A stretch of 64,000 bases of DNA, taken from contig NZ_CAKLCM010000002.1 in NCBI RefSeq assembly GCF_921292975.1, positions 124,001-188,000 of the forward strand. The letters are read 5' to 3'. The stretch is from Vibrio hippocampi. GTDB lineage: Bacteria; Pseudomonadota; Gammaproteobacteria; Enterobacterales; Vibrionaceae. The notes beneath the pieces are model-generated. The model was given only the letters and a program-made list of their open reading frames with translations. It made no database searches and had not been told where the DNA came from. The translations under genes were made by a program, and so were the position numbers. Positions 31,567-41,920 of the stretch are shown in pieces (position 1 is the first letter of the stretch; each line of letters opens with the position of its first letter).

Positions 31567-33162
31567 TTACGCGCTGGTCTTGGTGACATCCACGTACAAC
31601 TTAAGTTTTTGCCCAGGCTTAAGATACTTCTGCTTCTCAAGGCTGTTCCATTTCACAACGTCATTAGTGCGAACTTTAAACTTGTGCGCAATACCACTCA
31701 CCGTATCGCCATTTCTTACTGAGTAAAAAATAGTGCGAATGATGGCACCGTCACTGGCGCTCTTCCAGATCACTAACTCTTGACCGATGCGCAATGTATC
31801 GCGTGGTCCCATACCATTCCACTTTGCGAGCGATTGATAAGAGACTTTGTTGGCCTTGGCGATGGTCCACAAGCTCTCGCCACTTTTTACTTTGTGGTTA
31901 ATTTTGTAGTTGCCTTGCGTCTTCGACTGGGTTTTTGCTAGTCGGTTCGACGCCGTTAGACTGTAGCTTGAGTTGTCATGTGCGGAGTTTGGGATAAGCA
32001 AATGTTGACCGATACGAATGTTGTTATTCTTTAGACCATTCGCCGTTTTGATCACATTCACAGTGGTGTTGTGGCGTGCCGCAATCACACTTAATGAATC
32101 CCCTGACTTCACCTTATAGCGAGCCAGTTTCAGACCTTGACCTCGGTTTTTCTCTAGCTCTTTGTTAAAGTTATCGACACTGGCGACGGGCAGCAGTAAA
32201 GACTGACGACCACTCGGCGCGGTTGCCCATTGGTTATAAGCCGGGTTATAGCTCTGTAGTTCCTTAGTGCTTATCCCTGCGTATTTTGCCGCAATAGCAA
32301 GATCCAGTTGCTCTTGAGGGTCAACGGTTGCTAGCGCTTGATGGTTAGGGATCGCCGGAATATCAACACCATACTTGTCACGGTGAGCTAGGATATCGGC
32401 AAGTGCCAGTAATTTAGGAACATAGCTGCTGGTCTCTTTCGGCAGATCAAGTGAGAAGAAGTCCGTCGGTTTACCGGCTTTTTTATTCTTACGGATGGCA
32501 CTCGATACTCGACCACCTCCACTGTTGTATGCGGCAATCGCATGATGCCAGTTGCCATCAAAGCGGCGGTTTAATTGGGTCAGATAGTCGAGGGCGGCTT
32601 CAGTCGAAGCGGTGACGTCGCGACGGCCGTCATACCAATAGGTCTGCTCAAGACCAAAGGCTTTCCCCGTTGCTGGAACAAACTGCCAAAGACCGGCAGC
32701 GCTGCCGTGAGAATAAGCAAACGCATCGAATGAACTTTCTACCACGGGTAGCAGTGCCAGTTCCATCGGAAGACCACGCGCTTCGATTTCTTCAGTGATC
32801 AGATAAAGGAATGGCTTAGCACGCTCAGAGACTGTTTTAAGGTGTTGTGGGTGCTTGATATACCATTTACGGTAGTAATCGACCTTTTTGTTGTCTGGGA
32901 TCTGCATCTCTAATTGCATAGCGATACGTTGCCAAACATCTTCCTGATCTTGAGGCGTGGTTTTCTTTACTTCCTTAATGGCGCTTTGAGTTTTGTCATC
33001 CTTGATTTCAGCGGTATCCGAAGGTGCTGAAACAGGCGGTGTTGTAGACACTGTTTCTGCAGGAGAGTTGGTCGGCTCTGTTGTGGTACTGCTTGATTCT
33101 GGCTGGGTTAATTGGCATCCCGCCAACAACAGGGCGAGTGCCCAACTGTGTTTCTTATGCAT
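31567..33162 (-). CDS. mltD: Membrane-bound lytic murein transglycosylase D
   Basis: Cleaves peptidoglycan glycan strands with formation of 1,6-anhydroMurNAc. The 531-residue product is a lipoprotein (lipobox LLAGC, Cys16) with a Ser/Thr-rich linker, then a GH23 catalytic domain with LPMELALLPVVESSFDAFA (catalytic Glu in VVES) and HGSAAGLWQFVPATGK. The tail has three LysM domains (YKVKSGDSLSVIAARHN, HKVKSGESLWTIAKANKV, YSVRNGDTVSGIAHKFKV). E. coli MltD has two LysM copies; three is common elsewhere. It is next to gloB, as in enterics. Confidence 0.95.
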   Translation of the reverse strand: MHKKHSWALALLLAGCQLTQPESSSTTTEPTNSPAETVSTTPPVSAPSDTAEIKDDKTQSAIKEVKKTTPQDQEDVWQRIAMQLEMQIPDNKKVDYYRKWYIKHPQHLKTVSERAKPFLYLITEEIEARGLPMELALLPVVESSFDAFAYSHGSAAGLWQFVPATGKAFGLEQTYWYDGRRDVTASTEAALDYLTQLNRRFDGNWHHAIAAYNSGGGRVSSAIRKNKKAGKPTDFFSLDLPKETSSYVPKLLALADILAHRDKYGVDIPAIPNHQALATVDPQEQLDLAIAAKYAGISTKELQSYNPAYNQWATAPSGRQSLLLPVASVDNFNKELEKNRGQGLKLARYKVKSGDSLSVIAARHNTTVNVIKTANGLKNNNIRIGQHLLIPNSAHDNSSYSLTASNRLAKTQSKTQGNYKINHKVKSGESLWTIAKANKVSYQSLAKWNGMGPRDTLRIGQELVIWKSASDGAIIRTIFYSVRNGDTVSGIAHKFKVRTNDVVKWNSLEKQKYLKPGQKLKLYVDVTKTSA

Positions 33163-33239
33163 TGTGTTTGCTACAACCTCTTACTTGTATGGGGGTGCAT
33201 GATACTAAGTCGGTTGGGCAAAATTCAAGCAAAAATACA

Positions 33240-33998
33240 TTAAAACTCATTTTTCCACTCCCTCAGAGCGGTAAAAGTTGATAAGGGATTATTATTGCTC
33301 ACTCTTGTTGCAACCGATTGCATCACTTCTGCTTGCTCGGTTCGCAGGAATGGATTGATGCGTTTCTCCAGCCCAATGGTGCTCGGTAGCGTAGCCAGTC
33401 CATGTGCCCGTTTTTGATTAGCATCATCACGATACCGTTGAAGTTCTACATTGTGAGGTTCAACCGCGAGCGCAAACGCAAGATTACTGAGCGTATATTC
33501 ATGGGCGCAGAATACTTGAGTCTCTTCATCCAGCAGCGCCAATTTTTGCAACGAGTGATACATCTGCTCCGCTGTACCTTCAAAGATTCGACCGCACCCA
33601 GCCGAGAATAGGGCATCGCCACAAAAAAGCTTACCGTCACCAACGTAGCCAATGTGGTCAAGGGTATGTCCGGGTAGATCAATAACCAGTAACTCATGAT
33701 TAAACAGGTTTATTTTATGACCTTCGCACACCCGATGGGTAAGTCTTGGGTAAGGCGACACCTCTGGACCCACTACGCACACTGATGGGAATTTTCTACG
33801 TAGGGCTTCAATCCCCCCCGTATGGTCGTTGTGATGATGAGTCACTAAAATGGTGGTAAGTTCCAATTTGTGCGACTGCAGGTAGTCTAAAACAGGTGCA
33901 GCATCACCTGGATCAACAACAGCGCATAAGTTCTGGTTATTTTGAATTAGCCAGATGTAATTATCATCAAATGCGGGTATGCTTTTGATATGTAACAT
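33240..33998 (-). CDS. gloB: Hydroxyacylglutathione hydrolase (glyoxalase II)
   Basis: Hydrolyses S-lactoylglutathione to lactate and glutathione in methylglyoxal detoxification. The 252-residue metallo-beta-lactamase fold protein has the dinuclear-metal motif [10 protein letters not shown] (residues 53-62), [34 protein letters not shown] and [14 protein letters not shown]. It is divergent from yafS and upstream of mltD on the same strand. Confidence 0.96.
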   Translation of the reverse strand: MLHIKSIPAFDDNYIWLIQNNQNLCAVVDPGDAAPVLDYLQSHKLELTTILVTHHHNDHTGGIEALRRKFPSVCVVGPEVSPYPRLTHRVCEGHKINLFNHELLVIDLPGHTLDHIGYVGDGKLFCGDALFSAGCGRIFEGTAEQMYHSLQKLALLDEETQVFCAHEYTLSNLAFALAVEPHNVELQRYRDDANQKRAHGLATLPSTIGLEKRINPFLRTEQAEVMQSVATRVSNNNPLSTFTALREWKNEF

Positions 33999-34036
33999 TG
34001 TTGTCTCTCCATCTTGATTTGGAAGGTCGCCAGTCT

Positions 34037-34780
34037 ATGAAGCCAGCGCTCAGCAAGAAAAAAATTGTCCATCCCCACTCTTGGGATGAGCTTGCTCATG
34101 GTCAATGGGTCTCTGAATCTATTCAAACCCGACTTGATGAGTGGTGTCCAAAACTGTTTGGTTACCATCTATTAAAGTTGGGCGGCCTAAGTTGCGAGTT
34201 AGTCAGTTGTAACTGCAATATACAGCATCAGGTCAATCTGGATACCAAAAACCCACTTCACAATGTTATCGCTGACCGCTATCAATTGCCATTTTTAGAA
34301 AAGAGTTTTGATGTGGTGATCCTCTCTCATCAGTTGGAGTTTATTGACGACCCACACCGACTATTACGAGAGGTTGACCGAGTGATGATCGATGATGGTT
34401 ATCTGATCATCACTGGCTTTAATCCATTCAGTTTGGTTGGCTTGTCGAGTCTCATGCCTTGGCGTAAAAAGAATCTACCTTGGTGCGGAAGAATGTTTAC
34501 CACCAATCGCATCAAAGACTGGCTGGGTTTACTGAACTATCAAGTGATCCATTGTGATAGTTATGCGCAGTTTCCCATGAAGCGTAATAGAGCCTTATGG
34601 ACTTGGCTGGAAGGCAGTCTAGGTGATTGGGCATCTCCTATGGGGAGTCTGTATTTTATTGTTGCGCGTAAGCGCACCTATCCGTTGAAGCCGATTAAAC
34701 CCCATTGGCAACTAAAGAAAAAATTGACACCCGTGAGTGTCAATTATCGAACCTCAGAAACCCATAAACGCTCTAGCTAG
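34037..34780 (+). CDS. yafS: SAM-dependent methyltransferase YafS-like
   Basis: Class I methyltransferase of the UbiE/Methyltransf_11 type with unknown substrate. The product of 247 residues starts [20 protein letters not shown]. It shows a degenerate motif I region ([14 protein letters not shown]), [20 protein letters not shown] and [26 protein letters not shown] lies 10 nt before the ATG. The position between gloB and rnhA is the same as E. coli yafS. Its 3' end overlaps convergent rnhA by 8 bp. Confidence 0.88.
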   Translation: MKPALSKKKIVHPHSWDELAHGQWVSESIQTRLDEWCPKLFGYHLLKLGGLSCELVSCNCNIQHQVNLDTKNPLHNVIADRYQLPFLEKSFDVVILSHQLEFIDDPHRLLREVDRVMIDDGYLIITGFNPFSLVGLSSLMPWRKKNLPWCGRMFTTNRIKDWLGLLNYQVIHCDSYAQFPMKRNRALWTWLEGSLGDWASPMGSLYFIVARKRTYPLKPIKPHWQLKKKLTPVSVNYRTSETHKRSS

Positions 34781-35237
34781 GTTGGTAGCCGGTATCTTCT
34801 TCGGTCGGGTTTTCTGCGGCGGTACGTGCGAGTTCATCACACATTTCATTTTCCCTATGTCCAGCGTGTCCTTTTACCCAGCGCCAATCAACGTTATGGC
34901 GAGCCGTTTCGGTATCGAGCGCTTGCCACAAGTCGGCATTTTTTACCGGTTTTTTGTCCGCTGTTTTCCAACCACGCTTCTTCCAGTTATGGATCCACTG
35001 GGTGATGCCTTGGCGAACATATTGGCTGTCCGTGGTTAAAATAACCTGACAGGGTTCTTTGAGTGCTTTCAGTGCGACGATGGTCGCCAACATCTCCATG
35101 CGGTTGTTCGTCGTCAGGGTGTAGCCTTTGGCTAGGGTTTTTTCTGTCCCTTTATAGCGAAGGACAACGCCATATCCGCCAGGACCGGGATTACCTAAAC
35201 AAGAACCATCAGTGAAAATTTCAACCTGCTTCGTCAT
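34773..35237 (-). CDS. rnhA: Ribonuclease HI
   Basis: Degrades the RNA strand of RNA-DNA hybrids (R-loops, primers). The 154-residue product has the catalytic set Asp10 ([15 protein letters not shown]), Glu48 (NNRMEM) and Asp70 (LTTDSQYV), plus the basic handle [16 protein letters not shown]. Divergent from dnaQ with a 57-bp shared promoter region, as in E. coli. Confidence 0.97.
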   Translation of the reverse strand: MTKQVEIFTDGSCLGNPGPGGYGVVLRYKGTEKTLAKGYTLTTNNRMEMLATIVALKALKEPCQVILTTDSQYVRQGITQWIHNWKKRGWKTADKKPVKNADLWQALDTETARHNVDWRWVKGHAGHRENEMCDELARTAAENPTEEDTGYQPS

Positions 35238-35294
35238 GATTTGCTACTATATGCTTTCTAAAATTTATCTTTATAGTCTGACACACAAAATAAC

Positions 35295-36041
35295 ATGAAT
35301 ACTAGCCAGAATTCGCAGCAGCGCAGAATAATCGTTCTCGATACCGAGACAACAGGTATGAACCGTGAGGGTGGCCCGCATTATCAGGGGCATCGGATTA
35401 TTGAAATTGGTGCGGTAGAGATCATCAACCGTAAGCTAACCGGTCGTCACTTTCATGTTTACCTAAAACCGGATCGTGAAATTCAGCCCGATGCGATTGA
35501 TGTTCACGGTATTACCGATCAGTTCTTGCTGGATAAACCAGAATATAAGCAAGTGCATCAGGAGTTTATCGAATTTATTGATGGTGCCGAATTAGTCGCC
35601 CATAACGCGCCCTTCGATGTGGGCTTTATGGATCAAGAGTTTGCCCTTTTAGATAGCTCAATCGGTAACACCGAGCAATATTGCAAAGTGACCGATACGC
35701 TCGCGATGGCGAAGCGCATGCCCAACATGCCCGCCCGCAAAAACCTTGATGCGCTTGCGAAACATTACACTATTGATACCTCGGCTCGTGTGCTTCACGG
35801 CGCATTGCTCGATGCGGAAATTTTGGCGGATGTTTATCTGGCAATGACCGGTGGTCAAACCGCATTGCAATTTAATGCGGGTCAGTCGTCTGACTCGGAT
35901 GGCGGCGCAGAAAACATTAAACGCCTCGCAACTGAAAGAAAATCATTAAAGGTTTTGCATGCTACTGCCGATGAAATAGAAGCGCATAATTCGCGTTTAG
36001 ATATTGTCGAAAAAGCCGGCAGCTGTTTATGGCGCCAGTAG
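35295..36041 (+). CDS. dnaQ: DNA polymerase III epsilon subunit (proofreading exonuclease)
   Basis: 3'-5' exonuclease of the replicase core, binding the DnaE PHP domain. The 248-residue product has the DEDDh catalytic residues: Asp16/Glu18 in IIVLDTETTG, LVAHNAPFDVGFMDQEF, and the His/Asp pair in LHGALLDAEILADVYLAMTG. The C-terminal segment contains the alpha-binding tail. There is no aspV tRNA after it, unlike E. coli; the next gene starts 10 bp later. Confidence 0.96.
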   Translation: MNTSQNSQQRRIIVLDTETTGMNREGGPHYQGHRIIEIGAVEIINRKLTGRHFHVYLKPDREIQPDAIDVHGITDQFLLDKPEYKQVHQEFIEFIDGAELVAHNAPFDVGFMDQEFALLDSSIGNTEQYCKVTDTLAMAKRMPNMPARKNLDALAKHYTIDTSARVLHGALLDAEILADVYLAMTGGQTALQFNAGQSSDSDGGAENIKRLATERKSLKVLHATADEIEAHNSRLDIVEKAGSCLWRQ

Positions 36042-36050
36042 GAGATTAGC

Positions 36051-37295
36051 ATGATAAAGGTGTTGTTGAGATTAGCTTTGTGGCTCGTTGTTGTGTCGGG
36101 AGCCAGTGCAAGTGAATCGACGATGCCTTTTTTAGACAATCGCTTTCGAGTCGATGAAACGGTCAAGCAGATCAGCTTTTTAATCTATAGAGAGCAAGGC
36201 TCTGGTCCGGTCACCTTAGTTCGACCTGATGGAGAAAAGTACTATTCTTCACATCATCCAGAGCATGTCACTTGGATGGAGGAGAAGGCGGCCGATATTA
36301 TCACGATTGTTAACCCAATGCCGGGGCCTTGGCAGGCGATTGGTAAGGTGTCCCCTAAAAATAGCATTCGTCTTATTTCAGAATTGTCTCTCAATGCTCA
36401 GCGCTTACCAGAGCGCTTATATCAGGGAGAACGCCTCAAGTTTACTGCCAATCTAGAATCGGATGGACAGGCGCTTTTAGTGCCGAACCTTCTTGACCAT
36501 ACCACTCTAAAAGTGGTGTTAACTCGCTATTTTGAAAACCAAGAGGGTACTGCTTACTCCGAGAGCTCAGTACCGACTGAACTAGGGGTTTTTCATGATG
36601 ATGGTAAAGGGTTAGATGAGAGGGCGGGAGATGGTCATTTTACTATTGAACTCCCAATTTCGATTGAGCCGGGACGCTACCGAGTCCACATTAGCACTGG
36701 TAATGGTGTGTTTTTACGCGCAACAGAGCAACAAGTGTTCGTCTACCCCACACCGATTGTTAGCCATTTTATTCAGGCTAAAGACGATGCTCCCCATAAG
36801 GTGATAGTGCGTGGTGAACCCGGTGCAATAGAAGAGGGCAGCCTAGCGACCTCAATTGTGTTGACCTCACCAGATAAAACGCAACAATACGTGCAGCGTC
36901 AGTCAAAACAAGAATTAGAAGAAGTGGTGTCTGAGTTCGTTGACCTAAATAAAATAGGCACCTATTACTGGTCTGGAGAAGTATTTGCCAATGAAGCTAA
37001 GACAGGCAGAGCGCTCACTTTTGATTTACTCAATCGCAGCTTTAGTATTGTCGGTGATCTTGGTCTAGAGCAAGCAGAGAAAATGCGCTTAGAAGCACTG
37101 GAAGCCAGAAGAAAGGCACAGCAAGAAGCGCAGATCTTAGCGCATAGAGACAGTGCCAAGAAGAAAGCGGTATTGATGATCGCTGTCGGTAATTTAGTTG
37201 TTCTGCTGTTAGTCGGTCTGATTTGGTGGATAATTAGACGAAAACTGGCGGTAAAAGCCAGTGTCCCGGAAATGCAATTGAAGATGCCGGGTTAG
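36051..37295 (+). CDS. TIGR03503 family membrane-anchored protein
   Basis: A 414-residue protein of unknown function recognised as the TIGR03503 family, found mainly in Vibrio, Shewanella and relatives. It has a signal peptide (LALWLVVVSGASASES), a periplasmic beta-rich part with FLIYREQGSGPVTLVRPDG and GRYRVHISTGNGVF, a charged coiled-coil (EKMRLEALEARRKAQQEAQI), one transmembrane helix (VLMIAVGNLVVLLLVGLIWW) and a short basic cytoplasmic tail. Its start is 10 bp after dnaQ, so it is probably co-transcribed. The topology suggests an envelope-anchored sensor or scaffold, but no activity can be assigned. Confidence 0.8.
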   Translation: MIKVLLRLALWLVVVSGASASESTMPFLDNRFRVDETVKQISFLIYREQGSGPVTLVRPDGEKYYSSHHPEHVTWMEEKAADIITIVNPMPGPWQAIGKVSPKNSIRLISELSLNAQRLPERLYQGERLKFTANLESDGQALLVPNLLDHTTLKVVLTRYFENQEGTAYSESSVPTELGVFHDDGKGLDERAGDGHFTIELPISIEPGRYRVHISTGNGVFLRATEQQVFVYPTPIVSHFIQAKDDAPHKVIVRGEPGAIEEGSLATSIVLTSPDKTQQYVQRQSKQELEEVVSEFVDLNKIGTYYWSGEVFANEAKTGRALTFDLLNRSFSIVGDLGLEQAEKMRLEALEARRKAQQEAQILAHRDSAKKKAVLMIAVGNLVVLLLVGLIWWIIRRKLAVKASVPEMQLKMPG

Positions 37296-37308
37296 GGGGT
37301 AGGGTTGA

Positions 37309-37331
37309 GGTGCTAGGTGCTAGGTGCTAGG
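37309..37331. repeat. Heptad array A, left part: GGTGCTA x3
   Basis: Three tandem GGTGCTA units downstream of the TIGR03503 gene. Rotated, the unit is TGCTAGG, the reverse complement of CCTAGCA, which forms the array at 63292. Confidence 0.9.
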
Positions 37332-37338
37332 CTGATAT

Positions 37339-37362
37339 GACCCCGCAAAAGTTAACGGGGTC
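37339..37362. repeat. Hairpin between the two halves of heptad array A
   Basis: GACCCCG (37339-37345) pairs with CGGGGTC (37356-37362) over a 10-nt loop, with no T run. It may act as a Rho-dependent or processing 3' end for the convergent TIGR03503 and fadE genes. Confidence 0.6.
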
Positions 37363-37363
37363 C

Positions 37364-37454
37364 CCTAGACTCTAGGGCCTAGAGCCTAGGGCCTAGAGCC
37401 TAGACCCTAGAGCCTAGACCCTAGAGCCTAGACCCTAGAGCCTAGACCCTAGAT
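37364..37454. repeat. Heptad array A, main part: 13 x CCTAGNN
   Basis: Thirteen consecutive 7-nt units (91 nt). Twelve begin CCTAG and the second begins TCTAG. From 37392 on, CCTAGAG and CCTAGAC alternate four times, giving a 14-nt higher-order period. The last two units (CCTAGAC, CCTAGAT) grade into degenerate copies (CCCTAAAG, CCTAAAA) up to about 37470. It is located in the gap between convergent genes. Confidence 0.95.
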
Positions 37455-37499
37455 ATCTATACCCTAAAGCCTAAAACCTTCAATATATTAAGATTAAAA

Positions 37500-39953
37500 T
37501 TAAGCCACTTCATCCATCGCTCTTGGACTTGGATAAACGGGGTTTGCCGCTAACTCTTGCGGTGCAAAGTCGTCGACGTTGATGGTGTAGAGTCGATGAG
37601 CTTCCGCTTCAACCAGTCGTTTCGCTTCTTCTTGGTCGATCACGCCTTGTTGTAACGCCTCGTCGGCAAACTTATCCAGTTGGGTAAATGGGCGTCGGAT
37701 ATCAAGTTCTTTACAAGCTCGTAAGAAGATAGGCTCGGCTTCGAGGATGACATGCAGCGCTTGTTCAATGCGACCAACTGGGTTGTGCTCGGTGGGTTCA
37801 AGATACTGACCGCGTCCCAATCGGCTACGTGCGGCGCAAGGAGTTTGCAGTATGCGAGCCACTAGGCTATCGAGTTTATCCGATGGCGCTTTTCTTGTTT
37901 TACCAAGGGGTAAAGTGACTAAGCGTAGCAGTTTACCGATAACACGATTGGGGAAGTTGGTGGTAAATTCATCCAATGCTTGCTCAATTTGCAACAAGCT
38001 GTCTTGCATTGACCAATGTAGTAGTGGCAAGTCTTCACTATTGCGACCTTCATTATCAAAACGCTTTAACGCCGCACTGCAAAGATACATCTGACTCAGA
38101 ATATCTCCCAATCGAGCGGAGAGTCGTTCCCTTTTCTTCAACGATCCGCCCAGTACTGCCATGGAAATATCAGCCAGTAGGGCGAGGTTGGCGCTATAGC
38201 GGTTGAGCTGTTGATAGTAGCGTGCCGTGGCATCACGATGTGGTGTCGCGGAGCCGCGACCATCGGTCACTCCAAGCCACAAGCTGGTGACAAAGTTGCT
38301 CAACACAAAATGGATATGACCCGCCAAGGCTTGATCAAAATCGCTCATTGCCGTTGCGCTGCTGGAGTGTGCGGCTTGCATCTCTTTCAGTACAAAAGGA
38401 TGGCAACGTATCGCGCCTTGACCAAAGATGATCATCGAGCGAGTGAGAATGTTGGCACCCTCAACGGTAATGGCAATAGGCGAGCCTTGATAGCCTCTCG
38501 CGAGGAAGTTGGATGGACCCAGACAAATGCCTTTGCCGCCGACAATATCCATCGCGTCGATAATCCCGCGCTGGCTTCGGTGAGTACAGTGGTATTTGAC
38601 GATCGCAGAGATGACTGACGGTTTTTCGCCAAGGTCGATACCTGTGACGGTCAGTTCACTCGCCGCATCCATCATGTAAGCATTGCCACCAATTCGTGCC
38701 AGTGGTTCTTCAATACCCTCCATCTTGCCAATAGGCTGCTTGAATTGACGGCGGATACGGGCATAGGCACCCGTTGCCAAAGCGGCTGATTTTAACCCTC
38801 CGGTGGTATTGGACGGTAAGGTAATACCGCGACCCACAGAGAGACACTCCACTAACATACGCCAACCTTGCCCAGCCATTTCCGCGCCGCCAATAATAAA
38901 GTCTAATGGTACAAAAAGTTCATTGGCGCGAGTGGGACCGTTTTGGAACGGCACATTAAGCGGGAAGTGGCGGTGACCAATCTCTACCCCTTTAAGGTGG
39001 GTTGGGATCAGCGCGCAAGTGATGCCAAGATCGTCGGTATCACCAATCAGTTTGTCCGGATCTCTTAGTTTAAACGCTAACCCCAAAACAGTAGCGACAG
39101 GGGCAAGGGTGATGTAGCGTTTGTTCCAGGTGAGCTTCATACCCAAGACGGTTTTGCCCTCCCAAGTCCCCTCACACACAATGCCAAAGTCTGGGATCGC
39201 GCCTGCATCTGAGCCAGCTTCAGGGCTGGTTAATGCAAAGCAGGGGATTTCTTTGCCGACCGCAAGGCGCGGCAAGTAGTAGTCTTTCTGCTGCTGTGTT
39301 CCATAATGCTGTAGCAATTCGCCCGGACCGAGTGAGTTTGGTACCCCAACGGTCGAAGCTAATACGCTAGAGACACCGGTGAGCTTTTGCAGTACCAAAG
39401 ACTGAGCGTAGGCAGAAAACTCCAAACCACCATATTGTTTTTTAATGATCATGGCGAAGAATTTATGTTGTTTCAGATACTGCCAAACTTCGGGAGGTAA
39501 ATCAGCGAGATCATGGGTAACTTGATAGTCATTGACCATCTCACACACCGTATTGACGGGGCCATCTAAGAAAGCCTGTTCCTCTTCGCTGAGTTTGGCC
39601 CGCGATATCTGTTGCAGTTTTTGCCATTGAGGCTTACCGGTAAACAACTCCGCTTCCCACCAAACCGTACCCGCCTCGAGTGCCTCTTTTTCAGTTTTTG
39701 ACATAGCGGGTAACACTTTCCTAAACATCGTCAATGCCCTTTGAGTGACAAGCGCTTGTCGAATGGGAGGCACACAGGCGATGGCAACGATCGCGATATA
39801 AAGTAGCCAAGAGAACATCGCAAAGCCACCCAGTAACGTGCCAACAATCATGGCGAAGGTGGTGAGCGCCAGTGTAATAGGCAGTGAAGATCGTCGGTAG
39901 AGACTGACGGCAAAAGCACCCGTCAGGAGTATCAGTGCGAGCAGCATATCCAT
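37500..39953 (-). CDS. fadE: Acyl-CoA dehydrogenase FadE
   Basis: First oxidative step of beta-oxidation, FAD-linked, membrane-associated. The 817-residue length is that of the large FadE family (E. coli 814), not of ordinary ~380-residue ACADs. It has two N-terminal hydrophobic segments ([17 protein letters not shown] and [15 protein letters not shown]), the ACAD core with [20 protein letters not shown] and [38 protein letters not shown] and the long C-terminal extension. Its upstream region contains a strong FadR operator match (40016-40032). It is divergent from gmhA, as in E. coli. Confidence 0.96.
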   Translation of the reverse strand: MDMLLALILLTGAFAVSLYRRSSLPITLALTTFAMIVGTLLGGFAMFSWLLYIAIVAIACVPPIRQALVTQRALTMFRKVLPAMSKTEKEALEAGTVWWEAELFTGKPQWQKLQQISRAKLSEEEQAFLDGPVNTVCEMVNDYQVTHDLADLPPEVWQYLKQHKFFAMIIKKQYGGLEFSAYAQSLVLQKLTGVSSVLASTVGVPNSLGPGELLQHYGTQQQKDYYLPRLAVGKEIPCFALTSPEAGSDAGAIPDFGIVCEGTWEGKTVLGMKLTWNKRYITLAPVATVLGLAFKLRDPDKLIGDTDDLGITCALIPTHLKGVEIGHRHFPLNVPFQNGPTRANELFVPLDFIIGGAEMAGQGWRMLVECLSVGRGITLPSNTTGGLKSAALATGAYARIRRQFKQPIGKMEGIEEPLARIGGNAYMMDAASELTVTGIDLGEKPSVISAIVKYHCTHRSQRGIIDAMDIVGGKGICLGPSNFLARGYQGSPIAITVEGANILTRSMIIFGQGAIRCHPFVLKEMQAAHSSSATAMSDFDQALAGHIHFVLSNFVTSLWLGVTDGRGSATPHRDATARYYQQLNRYSANLALLADISMAVLGGSLKKRERLSARLGDILSQMYLCSAALKRFDNEGRNSEDLPLLHWSMQDSLLQIEQALDEFTTNFPNRVIGKLLRLVTLPLGKTRKAPSDKLDSLVARILQTPCAARSRLGRGQYLEPTEHNPVGRIEQALHVILEAEPIFLRACKELDIRRPFTQLDKFADEALQQGVIDQEEAKRLVEAEAHRLYTINVDDFAPQELAANPVYPSPRAMDEVA

Positions 39954-40379
39954 AATGTTTCCTTTTAATCACGTTTAGGACTGATAGTGTTGACCGATTA
40001 TTTTTCTTGTAAGGTAAGAGGTCTAACCAGTGCAATTGTAAATTAAATACTCTATAAATGTAAAATTTATGTTTAAAATTACAATGTGCGATCTCGTTTT
40101 ACCGACAAGATAAAAAGATTGGATAGCCATCAAAGCTCGATTTAATAAAAATAATCTGCTTAGGTATGAAAGCCACACCAAGTCACTCGACAGGGTCTTT
40201 GTTTTCTGGGTACACTCGGTAAAGCCTTAAATGAAAGGGTTGAGCGACATACGTCGTCATTTGAGACGTCGCCATTAGAGAGCTAACTGGATTCGTTGAT
40301 AATGGTGGCGATTACGAATGGATATCGAGTCATTCAATGATCAGTCGACTCACCCACGGAATAAAATGAGAATAATGCT
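39954..40379. other. Divergent fadE/gmhA regulatory region
   Basis: A 426-bp AT-rich gap. It holds the FadR-like operator near the fadE side; no gene is supported. The promoter for gmhA must lie in the right half, but no clear match stands out. Confidence 0.6.
40016..40032 (-). promoter_or_regulatory. FadR operator upstream of fadE
   Basis: Read on the minus strand the 17-mer is CACTGGTTAGACCTCTT. It contains the FadR core TGGTNNGACC exactly and matches the flanking half-site positions of E. coli sites such as AACTGGTCNGACCTGTT. It lies 63 bp upstream of the fadE start, where repression would block transcription; fatty acyl-CoA would relieve it. Confidence 0.85.
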
Positions 40380-40958
40380 ATGTACCAAGACTTGATTAGA
40401 AGTGAGCTAACAGAAGCCGCTGAAGTTCTAAATAAATTTCTTAGTGATGACCACAATATCGCTCAAATCGAAGCAGCAGCAAAAACGATTGCTGACTCGT
40501 TTAAACAAGAAGGTAAAGTCCTTTCTTGTGGTAACGGCGGCTCTCACTGCGATGCGATGCACTTTGCGGAAGAACTGACGGGTCGTTACCGTGAAAACCG
40601 TCCAGGTTACGCTGGTATTGCGATTTCTGATCCCAGTCACCTGTCTTGTGTGAGTAATGACTTCGGTTACGACTATGTATTTTCTCGCTATGTTGAAGCG
40701 GTGGGTCGTTCTGGTGATGTACTGTTTGGTTTATCGACGTCTGGAAATTCGGGCAACATTTTAAAAGCGATTGAAGCGGCCAAGGCGAAAGGGATGAAAA
40801 CCATCGCGTTAACGGGTAAAGATGGCGGCAAAATGGCAGGTACGGCGGACATCGAAATTCGTGTTCCTCATTTTGGTTATGCAGATCGCATTCAAGAGAT
40901 CCATATCAAAATTATCCATATCATTATTCAGTTAGTCGAAAAAGAGATGGAAGCGTAA
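40380..40958 (+). CDS. gmhA: D-sedoheptulose 7-phosphate isomerase
   Basis: First step of ADP-heptose synthesis for the LPS inner core. The 192-residue SIS-domain protein has [37 protein letters not shown] and [19 protein letters not shown]. Length equals E. coli GmhA. It is followed 46 bp later by yafJ and is divergent from fadE, the same arrangement as in E. coli. Confidence 0.97.
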   Translation: MYQDLIRSELTEAAEVLNKFLSDDHNIAQIEAAAKTIADSFKQEGKVLSCGNGGSHCDAMHFAEELTGRYRENRPGYAGIAISDPSHLSCVSNDFGYDYVFSRYVEAVGRSGDVLFGLSTSGNSGNILKAIEAAKAKGMKTIALTGKDGGKMAGTADIEIRVPHFGYADRIQEIHIKIIHIIIQLVEKEMEA

Positions 40959-41004
40959 TCGCTTCTGTCTATTTTAATCCTAAATAACAAGAGTAGAGTC
41001 CACC

Positions 41005-41847
41005 ATGTGTGAATTGCTTGGCATGAGTGCAAATGTGCCAACCGATATTTGTTTTAGTTTTACTGGTCTTATTCAAAGGGGTGGCAATACAGGTCCACAC
41101 AAGGATGGCTGGGGCATCACTTTCTATGAAGGAAAAGGCTTTAGAACCTTTAAAGATCCTAATCCGAGCTGTGATTCTGAAATCGCAGAGTTGGTACAAA
41201 AGTACCCCATAAAAAGCCGATCCGTGGTCAGTCATATTCGTCAAGCCAACCGAGGCAAGGTGAATTTAGAAAACACCCACCCATTTACACGGGAGTTGTG
41301 GGGGCGTTATTGGACCTTGGCGCACAATGGTCAATTATCCGATTATCATTCTCTGGAAACGGGACGTTTCCGCCCAGTAGGGCAGACCGATAGCGAACTC
41401 TCTTTCTGTTGGTTGCTAAATAAGCTAGAGCAAAAGTTCCCAGAGCCGCCAACGGATATGTTAGCCATGTTCCAATATGTTGCGACCTGCTGTGATGAGT
41501 TGCACGATATGGGCGTCTATAACATGCTGCTCAGTGATGGGGAGTATGTGATGACGTATTGTACCAATCATCTCTACTGGATCACGCGCCGAGCCCCATT
41601 TGGCAAAGCGACGCTGCTTGATGAAGATGTCACGATTAACTTTCAAGAGGAAACCACTTCCAACGATGTGGTGTCCGTGATTGCTACCCAGCCTTTAACG
41701 GGTAATGAATCTTGGAGCCGAATGAAGCCGAGGGAATTTAACCTGTTCCATCACGGCGATTTGGTATTGAGCAATGTTGAACAGCTAAAAGATGTCGCCT
41801 TTGCAGCAGCGAAACCGGGTAATCAGGCTCCGACCGAAAAGTTGTAA
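41005..41847 (+). CDS. yafJ: Class II glutamine amidotransferase YafJ
   Basis: A 280-residue Ntn-type amidotransferase with the catalytic Cys directly after the initiator Met (MCELLGMSANVPTDICFSF), so Met removal is needed. It has DGWGITFYEGKGF, SHIRQANRGKVNLENTHPF and LAHNGQLSDYHSLETG, matching the GATase II ammonia-releasing site. No synthase domain is fused, so its acceptor is unknown. It follows gmhA as in E. coli. Confidence 0.93.
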   Translation: MCELLGMSANVPTDICFSFTGLIQRGGNTGPHKDGWGITFYEGKGFRTFKDPNPSCDSEIAELVQKYPIKSRSVVSHIRQANRGKVNLENTHPFTRELWGRYWTLAHNGQLSDYHSLETGRFRPVGQTDSELSFCWLLNKLEQKFPEPPTDMLAMFQYVATCCDELHDMGVYNMLLSDGEYVMTYCTNHLYWITRRAPFGKATLLDEDVTINFQEETTSNDVVSVIATQPLTGNESWSRMKPREFNLFHHGDLVLSNVEQLKDVAFAAAKPGNQAPTEKL

Positions 41848-41920
41848 CGGTTGCGCTTCTACAAGTCAGCACTTCAATAAGTAGTCAGCACTCTCACAAG
41901 CAAACTCTCCCAACAATAAA

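Noticed and set aside
36042..36050. aspV tRNA expected after dnaQ by analogy with E. coli
   Set aside because: Only 9 bases separate dnaQ from the next gene; no tRNA is present there.
37364..37454. CRISPR array
   Set aside because: Units are 7 nt with no spacers and no cas genes; it is a simple tandem repeat.
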